7,701 nt of DNA from Saprospiraceae bacterium (GTDB taxonomy: Bacteria; Bacteroidota; Bacteroidia; Chitinophagales; Saprospiraceae): the NCBI GenBank assembly GCA_013361075.1, contig JABWAJ010000259.1, positions 1 through 7,701 of the forward strand. The letters are read 5' to 3'. Positions within the stretch are counted from its first letter, which is position 1, and the number at the start of each line of letters is the position of its first letter. Shown one piece after another: positions 1 through 5,641 of this stretch. The position numbers and the translations under genes are program-made. The notes under the pieces are model-generated. The model did not search any database and was not told where the DNA came from. It worked only from the letters and a program-made list of their open reading frames with translations.

Positions 1-734
1 TCTACGATTTTTCCATCACCAAGAATGTGATGACGATGATGCTGGCTGCTGCGCTGCTGATTTTCATCTTCATTATGGTGGCTAAGGGCTACCGCAAAAA
101 CGACGGCAAAGCTCCCAATGGCATTCAATCATTTTTTGAAGTCTTTTTCGTCTTTATCCGCGATGAAGTTGCGCGGCCAATGATTGGCGACAAGCACTAC
201 GAGCGCTTCCAGCCTTTCATCATGAGTCTTTTCTTTTTTATCCTTTTCTGTAACCTGCTCGGCCTGATTCCGGTTTTTCCCGGAAGCGCCAACGTTACCG
301 GTAACCTTGCCGTTACCCTGACGCTTGCTGTGCTGGCCTTCATTGTTACCAACATCAACGGCAAAAGACATTATTGGGAACACATCTTCTGGATGCCGGG
401 CATTCCGGCCTGGGTGAAGCTGATCCTGACGCCGATTGAAATTCTGGGCTTATTCATCAAGCCATTCTCTCTGATGATTCGATTGTTCGCTAACATATCT
501 GCCGGCCACATCATTATTTTGAGCCTGATCGGACTGATTTTCCTATTTGGCAATAACGGGGAAAGCATCGGCGGCGCTACGGCAGGGATTTTCGTAGGCG
601 GTTTGTTTACGGCATTCATGAACCTGATCGAATTGCTGGTGGCATTTTTGCAGGCGTTTATTTTTTCTATCCTTACAGCTTCCTACATCGGGGCTGCGAT
701 AGATGAAGGACACCACGAAGAAGCGCACCATTGA
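1..734 (+). CDS. atpB: F-type ATP synthase subunit a (Fo stator channel), 5' end missing
   Basis: This is the membrane subunit that forms the two proton half-channels beside the c-ring. The frame is open from base 3, so the start codon lies upstream; 243 residues are visible. The family in this phylum usually has a long N-terminal region, absent here. Several hydrophobic helices are seen. The essential arginine is in MIRLFANISAGH (codon 480-482). Nine residues later there is His (507-509) where E. coli has Glu219. Glu at 630-632 stands where E. coli has His245, seven residues before the conserved Gln of LQAFIF. This His/Glu exchange is known from mitochondrial-type subunits. The C-terminus is rich in His and Glu (DEGHHEEAHH). 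It is the first visible gene of the atp operon, followed by a 146-nt spacer and atpE. Identity is secure. Confidence 0.97.
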   Translation, partial: YDFSITKNVMTMMLAAALLIFIFIMVAKGYRKNDGKAPNGIQSFFEVFFVFIRDEVARPMIGDKHYERFQPFIMSLFFFILFCNLLGLIPVFPGSANVTGNLAVTLTLAVLAFIVTNINGKRHYWEHIFWMPGIPAWVKLILTPIEILGLFIKPFSLMIRLFANISAGHIIILSLIGLIFLFGNNGESIGGATAGIFVGGLFTAFMNLIELLVAFLQAFIFSILTASYIGAAIDEGHHEEAHH

Positions 735-880
735 TTTTTGAGACATCAGAATAGTAGATGTAAGATTTTAGATTGCTGATGGATGGAACATGAAAGTATG
801 TTTCGGTTATGCAAACAATCTAAATCCTTTAATCTATAGTCTTTAATCTATCTAAATTCATTCAATAAAATTCCATTACA
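735..880 (+). promoter_or_regulatory. atpB-atpE spacer with imperfect inverted repeat, 14-nt direct repeat and a possible internal promoter
   Basis: This 146-nt AT-rich spacer contains an imperfect inverted repeat, 755-775 against 816-836, with 17 of 21 positions complementary and a 40-nt loop. CTTTAATCTAT occurs twice (827-837 and 841-851), 14 nt apart, within a run of AATCTA-like words. A weak match to the Bacteroidota promoter is present: TTG at 773-775, then 21 nt, then TATGTTTC at 797-804, one base off TAnnTTTG. If real, it would give extra transcription of atpE, whose product is needed in many copies per enzyme. The repeats are seen directly; promoter activity is inference. Confidence 0.35.
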
Positions 881-1075
881 ATGGGTGCAATTGGAGCTGG
901 TATTGCAGCATTAGGAGCCGGCATCGGCGTAGGTTTGATTGGCAAAGGCGCATTGGAGTCTATCGCTCGTCAGCCGGAAGCAGTTGGCGACATCCGCAGC
1001 AACATGATCCTGACTGCCGCTTTGGTAGAAGGTGCTGCCTTGTTTGCAATCGTAGTAGGTCTGTTGGCAGGTTAA
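881..1075 (+). CDS. atpE: F-type ATP synthase subunit c (proteolipid, c-ring)
   Basis: This 64-residue hairpin protein forms the rotating c-ring. Helix 1 is the glycine-rich GAGIAALGAGIGVG. The polar loop contains Arg30-Gln31-Pro32, and helix 2 carries the ion-binding carboxylate Glu50 (ALVEGAALF, codon 1028-1030). The Na+-type signature is absent: Val17 occupies the place of the Na+-binding Gln, and Gly51 follows the Glu where Na+ enzymes have Ser or Thr. Proton coupling is therefore expected. The start must be ATG 881, because an in-frame TAA at 866-868 leaves only four non-start codons between. Helix 1 thus begins at residue 1 with almost no N-terminal extension, shorter than the usual 70-85 residues. 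No Shine-Dalgarno sequence is seen; the leader is A/T-rich. It is flanked on both sides by structured spacers, which suggests separate control of its dosage. Confidence 0.95.
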   Translation: MGAIGAGIAALGAGIGVGLIGKGALESIARQPEAVGDIRSNMILTAALVEGAALFAIVVGLLAG

Positions 1076-1096
1076 TTCCGGCCAAATCAAACGAGA

Positions 1097-1133
1097 AGGT
1101 CGTTGCCGCAGCGGTTGGCTTGTGGCACGACCT
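1097..1133 (+). promoter_or_regulatory. Intercistronic stem-loop between atpE and atpF
   Basis: AGGTCGT (1097-1103) pairs with ACGACCT (1127-1133). After a bulged T at 1104, GCCGC (1105-1109) pairs with GTGGC (1122-1126) with one G-T pair. This gives 12 base pairs around a 12-nt loop. No U-tract follows, so it is unlikely to be a full terminator. It sits in a 92-nt gap just after atpE. Protecting the 3' end of atpE mRNA, or partial attenuation favouring subunit c over downstream subunits, are reasonable inferences. Confidence 0.55.
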
Positions 1134-1167
1134 CTTCAAACACAGAAAATAAAAAATCCGAACGGAT

Positions 1168-1689
1168 ATGACCAACATACTTTTTTTAGCTGACTTTTCC
1201 GTCATCAGACCCGAATTGGGTTTGACTTTCTGGACTTTGCTCATTTTCCTCATCATTTGGGGGGTGTTGGGCAAAATGGCGTTCAAGCCCATCCAAAACG
1301 CTTTGAAAAAGCGCGAACAGGACATCCAGACTGCCCTCGATGAGGCTAAAAAAGCCCGCGAAGAAATGTCACACCTGAAAGCGAAAAACGAGGAGCTCCT
1401 CGTAGAAGCCCGCGAAGAGCGTTCTAAAATGTTGAAAGAGGCCAAAGAAATGAAAGAGGCCATCATCAACGAAGCCAAAGCAAAGGCAAAAGAAGAAGCA
1501 CACCGCGTGCTGGACAATGCCAAGCAGGAAATTGACAACCTCCGCATGGCGGCCATGGTTGACCTGAAAAACCAGTCGGGCATGATGGCCATCGAAGTGG
1601 CGGAAAAAATCCTGCAACGTGAACTCAAAGGCGACGCTGAGCGCGATGCTTACGTAAAAACGTTGGTGGACGGCATTAAACTGAACTAA
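1168..1689 (+). CDS. atpF: F-type ATP synthase subunit b (peripheral stalk)
   Basis: This 173-residue protein is of normal size for subunit b, which dimerises and links the a subunit in the membrane to delta/alpha on F1. A short N-terminus is followed by one membrane helix at about residues 17-38 (LGLTFWTLLIFLIIWGVLG) and the family-typical GKMAFKPI junction. A long charged, alanine-rich coiled coil runs from about 42 to 135. The C-terminal segment AIEVAEKILQREL (141-153) corresponds to the delta-binding end. The start ATG 1168 follows an A-rich leader and keeps the membrane anchor close to the N-terminus. Only 17 nt separate it from atpH, so these two are tightly co-transcribed. Identity is secure from the domain plan and gene order. 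Confidence 0.96.
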   Translation: MTNILFLADFSVIRPELGLTFWTLLIFLIIWGVLGKMAFKPIQNALKKREQDIQTALDEAKKAREEMSHLKAKNEELLVEAREERSKMLKEAKEMKEAIINEAKAKAKEEAHRVLDNAKQEIDNLRMAAMVDLKNQSGMMAIEVAEKILQRELKGDAERDAYVKTLVDGIKLN

Positions 1690-1706
1690 TATTAAGACCT
1701 ACTCCT

Positions 1707-2276
1707 ATGTCGGTACATAGAATAGCTTCCCGTTATGCCAAATCTCTCCTGGATCTGGCCATCGAGCAGAACAAGCTGGAGCGCATAGCGGAAGATGTGA
1801 AAGCCTTCAAAGCAGCCACTAAAATCCCGGATTTTAAGCTGTTGCTGAAAAGCCCGATCGTTCATGCAGACAAAAAAACGGCCATCATCAAATCCATTTT
1901 TGATGGAAAATTTGATGTGCTGACCATGGCTTTTCTGAACATTCTGATCAGCAAAGGCCGTGAGATGCACTTAGCCGACATTGCAGTGGAATTCGACAGC
2001 CAGTACCGCAAGGTAAAGCACATTTCCACCGTAACCCTGACTACGGCTTCTCCGGTTAACGAAGCAACACTCAAAGCTGTGCACGAAAAGCTGAGCCAGA
2101 GCACGGCTACTGATTCGCACATTGAACTGACGGCTGAAGTTGATCCGGGGCTGATCGGCGGTTTCATTGTAGAGTTTGAAGACAAAGTTTATGACGCCAG
2201 CGTGGCGCACAAACTGAAGCAGCTGAAGAAGGAATTCGACGACAACCCGTACGTTTCACAAATTGTGTCCCGATAG
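1707..2276 (+). CDS. atpH: F-type ATP synthase subunit delta (OSCP)
   Basis: This 189-residue protein matches the usual length of delta. It caps the top of F1 and joins the alpha N-termini to subunit b. Residues 1-105 form the helical domain, opening with the typical HRIASRYAKSLLDLAIE. The C-terminal domain carries the family signature VDPGLIGGFIVEFEDKVYD (145-163) followed by a basic helix rich in Lys. The start ATG 1707 places Met directly before the conserved N-terminal helix; no in-frame alternative is needed. The gene lies 17 nt after atpF and 39 nt before atpA, the standard order in bacterial atp operons. No defects are visible. Confidence 0.96.
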   Translation: MSVHRIASRYAKSLLDLAIEQNKLERIAEDVKAFKAATKIPDFKLLLKSPIVHADKKTAIIKSIFDGKFDVLTMAFLNILISKGREMHLADIAVEFDSQYRKVKHISTVTLTTASPVNEATLKAVHEKLSQSTATDSHIELTAEVDPGLIGGFIVEFEDKVYDASVAHKLKQLKKEFDDNPYVSQIVSR

Positions 2277-2315
2277 GATTTTGATCATTTAATAATCAAG
2301 CAAACTTAATATACC

Positions 2316-3926
2316 ATGGTGGATGTCAAACCTGATGAGATATCAGCGATACTGAAGCAGCAACTTTCCGGCTTCAGTACTGCCACGCAACTCGAAGAAT
2401 ACGGAACCGTGCTCCAGGTCGGCGACGGTATTGCCCGCGTTTATGGCCTGAATAAGGCACAAGCAGGAGAGCTTGTTGAATTTGAAACCGGCGTTCAGGC
2501 CATTGTACTCAACCTCGAAGAAGACAACGTGGGTGTGGTATTGATGGGCGCAGGTGACGGCATCCGCGAAGGATCGCGCGTACACCGCACTGGTCGTATC
2601 GCTTCCATCAAGGTAGGCGAAGGCATGGTAGGCCGCGTTGTGAATACTCTTGGCCAACCCATCGATGGCAAAGGCGAAATCAAAGGCGACCGCTACGAAA
2701 TGCCGCTGGAGCGCAAAGCTCCTGGTGTTATTTTCCGCCAGCCGGTAAGCGAACCACTGCAAACGGGCATCAAGGCCATTGACGCCATGATTCCGATTGG
2801 TCGCGGCCAGCGTGAGTTGATCATCGGCGACCGCCAGACGGGAAAAACGGCTATTGCTATTGACACCATCATCAACCAGCGCGAATTTCACGAGCGTGGC
2901 GAAACGGTTTATTGCATTTACGTTGCTTCCGGCCAGAAATCTTCTACGGTAGCCAACGTAGCGCGTACCCTCGAAGAAAACGGCGCGATGGCTTATACGA
3001 CCATCGTTTCGGCTTCTGCTGCTGACCCGGCACCGATCCAGTTCTTCGCACCGTTTGCAGGGGCAGCCATTGGCGAATATTTCCGCGACACAGGCCGCCC
3101 GGCACTCATCATCTACGATGATTTGTCGAAGCAGGCTGTTGCTTACCGCGAAGTATCCCTCTTGTTGCGCCGTCCGCCGGGCCGCGAAGCTTATCCGGGC
3201 GACGTGTTCTACCTGCACTCCCGCTTGCTGGAGCGCGCAGCTAAAATCATCAGCAACAACGACATCGCCCGCAATATGAACGACTTGCCTGATTCGCTGA
3301 AAAATGCGAAAGATGCAAACGGCCAGCCTTTGGTAAAAGGCGGTGGTTCGCTCACGGCACTGCCGATCATTGAAACGCAGGCAGGCGACGTTTCTGCTTA
3401 TATCCCGACCAACGTAATTTCGATTACGGACGGTCAGATCTTCCTCGAATCCGGTTTGTTCAACGCAGGTATCCGTCCGGCCATCAACGTGGGTATTTCG
3501 GTATCCCGGGTAGGTGGTAACGCACAGATCAAGTCCATGAAAAAAGTTTCCGGTACACTGAAGCTCGACCAGGCTCAATACCGCGAACTGGAGGCGTTTG
3601 CTAAATTCGGTTCCGACCTCGATGCCGCAACAACCGCGGTGTTGGACAAAGGAAAGCGCAACGTGGAAATCCTGAAGCAACCACAGTACTCACCGGTATC
3701 GGTAGAAAAGCAGGTTGCCATCATTTACCTGGGAACCAAAGGTTTGCTGCGCGATGTACCCGTGAATAAAGTGCGCGAGTTTGAGGAGATTTTCCTGACG
3801 ACGCTCGAGCGCCAAAGCCCGGCAATCCTGGCTGAATTCAAAGCCGGTAAACTGGAAGACGCTTCGCTGAAAGCCATTGAAAAACTGGCTGGTGAGATCG
3901 CGTCTCAATACAAAGAGAAGAAGTAG
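2316..3926 (+). CDS. atpA: F-type ATP synthase subunit alpha
   Basis: Three copies of this 536-residue subunit alternate with beta in the F1 head and carry the non-catalytic nucleotide sites. In order it has the beta-barrel domain (about 25-95), the nucleotide-binding domain and a helical C-terminal domain. The P-loop is GDRQTGKT at 171-178. The Walker B strand is ALIIYDD at 263-269, and the alpha arginine that reaches the catalytic site is Arg398 in VGISVSRVGG. It is longer than E. coli alpha (513 residues), partly through an insertion at about 320-344 (MNDLPDSLKNAKDANGQPLV) after LLERAAK. Bacteroidota alphas often have a shorter insertion here. The start ATG 2316 gives the phylum-typical VDVKPDEISAIL. 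It follows atpH by 39 nt; the 157-nt gap downstream to atpG is unusually long. Confidence 0.98.
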   Translation: MVDVKPDEISAILKQQLSGFSTATQLEEYGTVLQVGDGIARVYGLNKAQAGELVEFETGVQAIVLNLEEDNVGVVLMGAGDGIREGSRVHRTGRIASIKVGEGMVGRVVNTLGQPIDGKGEIKGDRYEMPLERKAPGVIFRQPVSEPLQTGIKAIDAMIPIGRGQRELIIGDRQTGKTAIAIDTIINQREFHERGETVYCIYVASGQKSSTVANVARTLEENGAMAYTTIVSASAADPAPIQFFAPFAGAAIGEYFRDTGRPALIIYDDLSKQAVAYREVSLLLRRPPGREAYPGDVFYLHSRLLERAAKIISNNDIARNMNDLPDSLKNAKDANGQPLVKGGGSLTALPIIETQAGDVSAYIPTNVISITDGQIFLESGLFNAGIRPAINVGISVSRVGGNAQIKSMKKVSGTLKLDQAQYRELEAFAKFGSDLDAATTAVLDKGKRNVEILKQPQYSPVSVEKQVAIIYLGTKGLLRDVPVNKVREFEEIFLTTLERQSPAILAEFKAGKLEDASLKAIEKLAGEIASQYKEKK

Positions 3927-3942
3927 TTTATCCGTATTTCAT

Positions 3943-3980
3943 GCTGCCGGGAATTTTCCTGCTTGGCAAATTGGGGCAGC
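3943..3980 (+). promoter_or_regulatory. Stem-loop in the atpA-atpG spacer
   Basis: GCTGCC (3943-3948) pairs perfectly with GGCAGC (3975-3980). Inside it, AATTT (3952-3956) pairs with AAATT (3968-3972). This gives 11 base pairs with a 3x2 G-rich internal loop and an 11-nt apical loop. It begins 17 nt after the atpA stop. There is no U-tract after it, so it is better read as an mRNA processing or stability element than as a terminator. Its function is inference. Confidence 0.45.
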
Positions 3981-4083
3981 GTGAAGTACAACAATATTGG
4001 CCTTGAGTTGTGTAAATATCGTGTCTGTCGGTCGCTTTTGTCACCTGACCTTTATCACACAACCTCAGACATAAATAATAGCC

Positions 4084-4965
4084 ATGGCTGGAAACTTAAA
4101 AGAAGTACGCGAGCGGATCAAGTCAGTGCAAAACACGCAGCAGATCACCAAAGCAATGAAAATGGTGTCGGCAGCAAAGTTTCGCAAAGCACAGCAGGCC
4201 ATCGTTCAGATGCGCCCCTATTCGAACAAGCTGAACTCGATGCTGCGCAATATCCTGTCGAACCTCGGCAGCGATGTGTCCTCCTCTTACGGCCAGCAAC
4301 GTCCGATCGGGCGCGCTTGCCTGGTGGTGGTAACCTCCAATCGCGGATTGTGCGGCGCTTTCAATACCAACGTGATCAAAGCTGCTTCACAGGTGCTGCA
4401 AACGGAGTATGCAGAAGTAGCTGCTAAAGGGCAACTCGATATTCTTTGCATTGGCAAAAAAGGGTTCGACTTCTTCCGCAAACGCCAACCCAATGTGATT
4501 GGCGATTATGTGGAGTTGTTCAGCGACCTGAGCTTCGACAATGTATCGAAAGTCTCAGCACGGTTGATGAAAGCGTTTGAAGACAAAACCTACGATTCGG
4601 TGATTGTGGCGTACGGCCGTTTCAAAAATGCTGCGACCCAGTTCCCGGAAGCAGAGCAGTTTTTGCCGGTTCAGAAATTGGAAAGCGGCGACAGCAAGCA
4701 AAAGGCGGATTACATCTTCGAACCCAGCCAGGAAGGCTTGCTGGAGCACCTCATTCCGAATATTCTGCAAATACAGTTTCACAAATACCTGCTGGACACC
4801 CAGGCTTCCGAGCACGGTGCGCGCATGACGGCTATGGACAAGGCGACTGAAAACGCCGAAGACATGCTCCGCGAACTGCGCATCAACTACAACAAAGCCC
4901 GCCAGGAAGCGATTACCGGGGAAATCCTCGAGATCGTGGGTGGCGCTGCGGCGTTGTCGAGTTAA
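4084..4965 (+). CDS. atpG: F-type ATP synthase subunit gamma (central rotor shaft)
   Basis: This 293-residue protein is close to E. coli gamma (287). It is the shaft that turns inside the alpha3beta3 head and transmits c-ring rotation. The N-terminal helix carries the conserved RIKSVQNTQQITKAMKMVSA (11-30). The Rossmann-like domain contains VVVTSNRGLCGAFNTN (81-96). The C-terminal helix ends with ASEHGARMTAMDKATENA (241-258) and QEAITGEILEIVGGAAAL (274-291). Start ATG 4084 gives the typical MAGNLKEVRERI. It is the last gene of this operon: hairpins and an intrinsic terminator follow, and atpD/atpC are absent. Beta and epsilon must therefore come from a separate locus, as is common in this phylum outside Bacteroides-type operons. 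No damage is visible. Confidence 0.97.
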   Translation: MAGNLKEVRERIKSVQNTQQITKAMKMVSAAKFRKAQQAIVQMRPYSNKLNSMLRNILSNLGSDVSSSYGQQRPIGRACLVVVTSNRGLCGAFNTNVIKAASQVLQTEYAEVAAKGQLDILCIGKKGFDFFRKRQPNVIGDYVELFSDLSFDNVSKVSARLMKAFEDKTYDSVIVAYGRFKNAATQFPEAEQFLPVQKLESGDSKQKADYIFEPSQEGLLEHLIPNILQIQFHKYLLDTQASEHGARMTAMDKATENAEDMLRELRINYNKARQEAITGEILEIVGGAAALSS

Positions 4966-4972
4966 GATATGT

Positions 4973-4997
4973 GGTCACCAACTTTAGTTGGCAGACC
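4973..4997 (+). promoter_or_regulatory. 3'-UTR stem-loop 1 after atpG
   Basis: GGTC (4973-4976) pairs with GACC (4994-4997), and CCAAC (4978-4982) pairs with GTTGG (4987-4991) around a TTTA loop, with a 1x2 internal loop. It starts 8 nt after the atpG stop codon. It is the first of four tandem hairpins leading to the terminator, and no U-run follows. Confidence 0.55.
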
Positions 4998-5003
4998 AAA
5001 AAA

Positions 5004-5020
5004 TCAGGGTAAATCCCTGA
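5004..5020 (+). promoter_or_regulatory. 3'-UTR stem-loop 2 after atpG
   Basis: TCAGGG (5004-5009) pairs perfectly with CCCTGA (5015-5020) around the 5-nt loop TAAAT. It lies 6 nt after hairpin 1. The compact palindrome is of a type often dispersed in intergenic DNA of this phylum, which is a general impression and has not been checked here. Confidence 0.55.
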
Positions 5021-5026
5021 AAATAG

Positions 5027-5047
5027 CTCGCCGGAATCTTGGGCGAG
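5027..5047 (+). promoter_or_regulatory. 3'-UTR stem-loop 3 after atpG
   Basis: CTCGCC (5027-5032) pairs with GGCGAG (5042-5047) around a 9-nt loop, with one more G-T pair possible outside it. Its segment GCCGGAATCTTG (5030-5041) is nearly the same as GCCGAATCTTG (5054-5064) in the terminator hairpin, differing by one G. Hairpins 3 and 4 may therefore derive from a small duplication. Confidence 0.5.
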
Positions 5048-5050
5048 TGT

Positions 5051-5097
5051 ACAGCCGAATCTTGTTCTTGCAGGGTTCGGCTGTTTTGTTTTTTGTT
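5051..5097 (+). terminator. Intrinsic terminator of the atp operon
   Basis: A perfect 9-bp stem, ACAGCCGAA (5051-5059) with TTCGGCTGT (5076-5084), encloses a 16-nt loop. It is followed immediately by a T-rich tract, 5084-5097, with 12 T in 14 bases. This is a textbook Rho-independent terminator on the + strand. It ends transcription after atpG and shows that atpD and atpC are not part of this transcript. The opposite strand has no T-tract, so it is not bidirectional. Confidence 0.85.
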
Positions 5098-5209
5098 AAA
5101 TAGTTTCTTCAATCCTATATTCGAGTTTTCCATCTATTTCTGTAATCAGGTTTTCTCCTCTCCGCTCGCGCACAAGCTTCCTACTCGTCCCGTCCCCGCC
5201 CAAGTTTGA
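5096..5209 (-). pseudogene. Possible 3' remnant of an unidentified gene (37 codons)
   Basis: On the minus strand the frame ending at TAA (5098-5096) is open for 37 codons and is bounded upstream by TAG (5212-5210). It has no good start codon; the only candidates are a TTG at 5203-5201 and a GTG at 5173-5171. The peptide reads like a real C-terminus, with patterned charges: RKLVRERRGENLITEIDG, then KLEYRIEETI. The GC-rich upstream part and AT-rich downstream part differ in composition. I do not recognise the family. It may be chance, or the tail of a gene broken by the palindromic DNA next to it (5222-5418). Confidence 0.22.
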
Positions 5210-5221
5210 CTACTTTACACA

Positions 5222-5418
5222 GCCGTCATTTTAAAGACGGCGTTGCTTGTTACGACCTCCAGGGCCGCATACAGATTAAGGCTGCGGGTTCAGCCCGCCT
5301 TACATACTCCACCATTCCGAGGAGATGCTCGAAATGGTGGGTTCTTTCGCAATAGGATTAATATAAACATCTCAAGTCGTATATGCGACGAGGTCAATGG
5401 TCTACACAGTGTGTATAC
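5222..5418. repeat. Cluster of palindromes, probably a composite intergenic repeat element
   Basis: Several hairpins are packed into about 200 nt with no gene. (a) GCCGTC/GACGGC, 5222-5227 with 5236-5241, 8-nt loop. (b) GCGGG/CCCGC, 5284-5288 with 5294-5298. (c) CCACCATT/AATGGTGG, 5309-5316 with 5333-5340, continued inward after one mismatch by CGAG/CTCG around GAGATG. (d) GTCG/CGAC, 5376-5379 with 5386-5389. (e) GTCTACAC/GTGTATAC, 5400-5407 with 5411-5418, one mismatch. GACCTC (5254-5259) and GAGGTC (5390-5395) are complementary and enclose (b)-(d). This density suggests a dispersed non-coding repeat of REP/MITE type. The pairings are seen; copy number elsewhere cannot be judged here. Confidence 0.55.
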
Positions 5419-5576
5419 AACCTCTGCCTAGCAATCAGTTCATTTCGTGTGCAAGCAACCGGATGCGGTCGCTATTCCCTCATTGCTATTTTTGGTCTTA
5501 TTTCGTCATCTTTATTGAGTGACTTGACCTTTTACGTGCCACGCCTTTTCGGACAGGGTTATTATTTGGGATGATA
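5419..5576. other. Intergenic stretch with no supported feature
   Basis: Between the palindrome cluster and the promoter of the next gene I see no gene, RNA gene or clear repeat. Short open frames cross it on the + strand, but they overlap the palindromes, lack a plausible leader and do not resemble proteins. Confidence 0.5.
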
Positions 5577-5605
5577 TTGCTTTCGGTGTACTTTTTCTAC
5601 CTTTA
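5577..5605 (+). promoter_or_regulatory. Candidate Bacteroidota-type promoter for the 5642 gene
   Basis: TTG at 5577-5579, an 18-nt spacer, then TACCTTTA at 5598-5605, one base off the TAnnTTTG -7 element. The spacing fits the known TTG-N17-23-TAnnTTTG pattern of this phylum. The start of transcription would fall near 5611, leaving a leader of about 30 nt that ends in an A-rich run before ATG 5642, as is usual here instead of a Shine-Dalgarno site. Confidence 0.45.
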
Positions 5606-5641
5606 AGAACTCAATCATTTTTCACACCAAAAAAATCAACT

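Noticed and set aside
827..851. CRISPR-like or tandem repeat array
   Set aside because: Only two exact 11-nt copies with a 3-nt gap. There are no spacers and no cas genes.
881..1075. Na+-coupled ATP synthase
   Set aside because: Subunit c lacks the Gln and the Ser/Thr after Glu that mark Na+ rings, so proton coupling is the simpler reading.
960..1628. 222-codon minus-strand open frame across atpE and atpF
   Set aside because: It covers two certain genes and their hairpin spacer. The Ser/Arg-rich sequence is typical of an antisense shadow.
2343..3680. 445-codon open frame on the minus strand inside atpA
   Set aside because: It is the antisense shadow of a strongly codon-biased gene. Its composition is odd and it has no recognisable domain, while the + strand is unmistakably atpA.
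3963..4427. 154-codon + strand frame overlapping the start of atpG
   Set aside because: It runs out of frame through conserved atpG sequence and shows no protein character of its own.
5243..5431. 62-codon + strand frame in the palindrome cluster
   Set aside because: It translates the hairpin arms themselves, has no leader and looks like random Arg-rich sequence.
5383..5574. 63-codon + strand frame with a hydrophobic middle
   Set aside because: It starts within a palindrome and has no promoter or leader. A single hydrophobic run in AT-rich DNA is not enough support.
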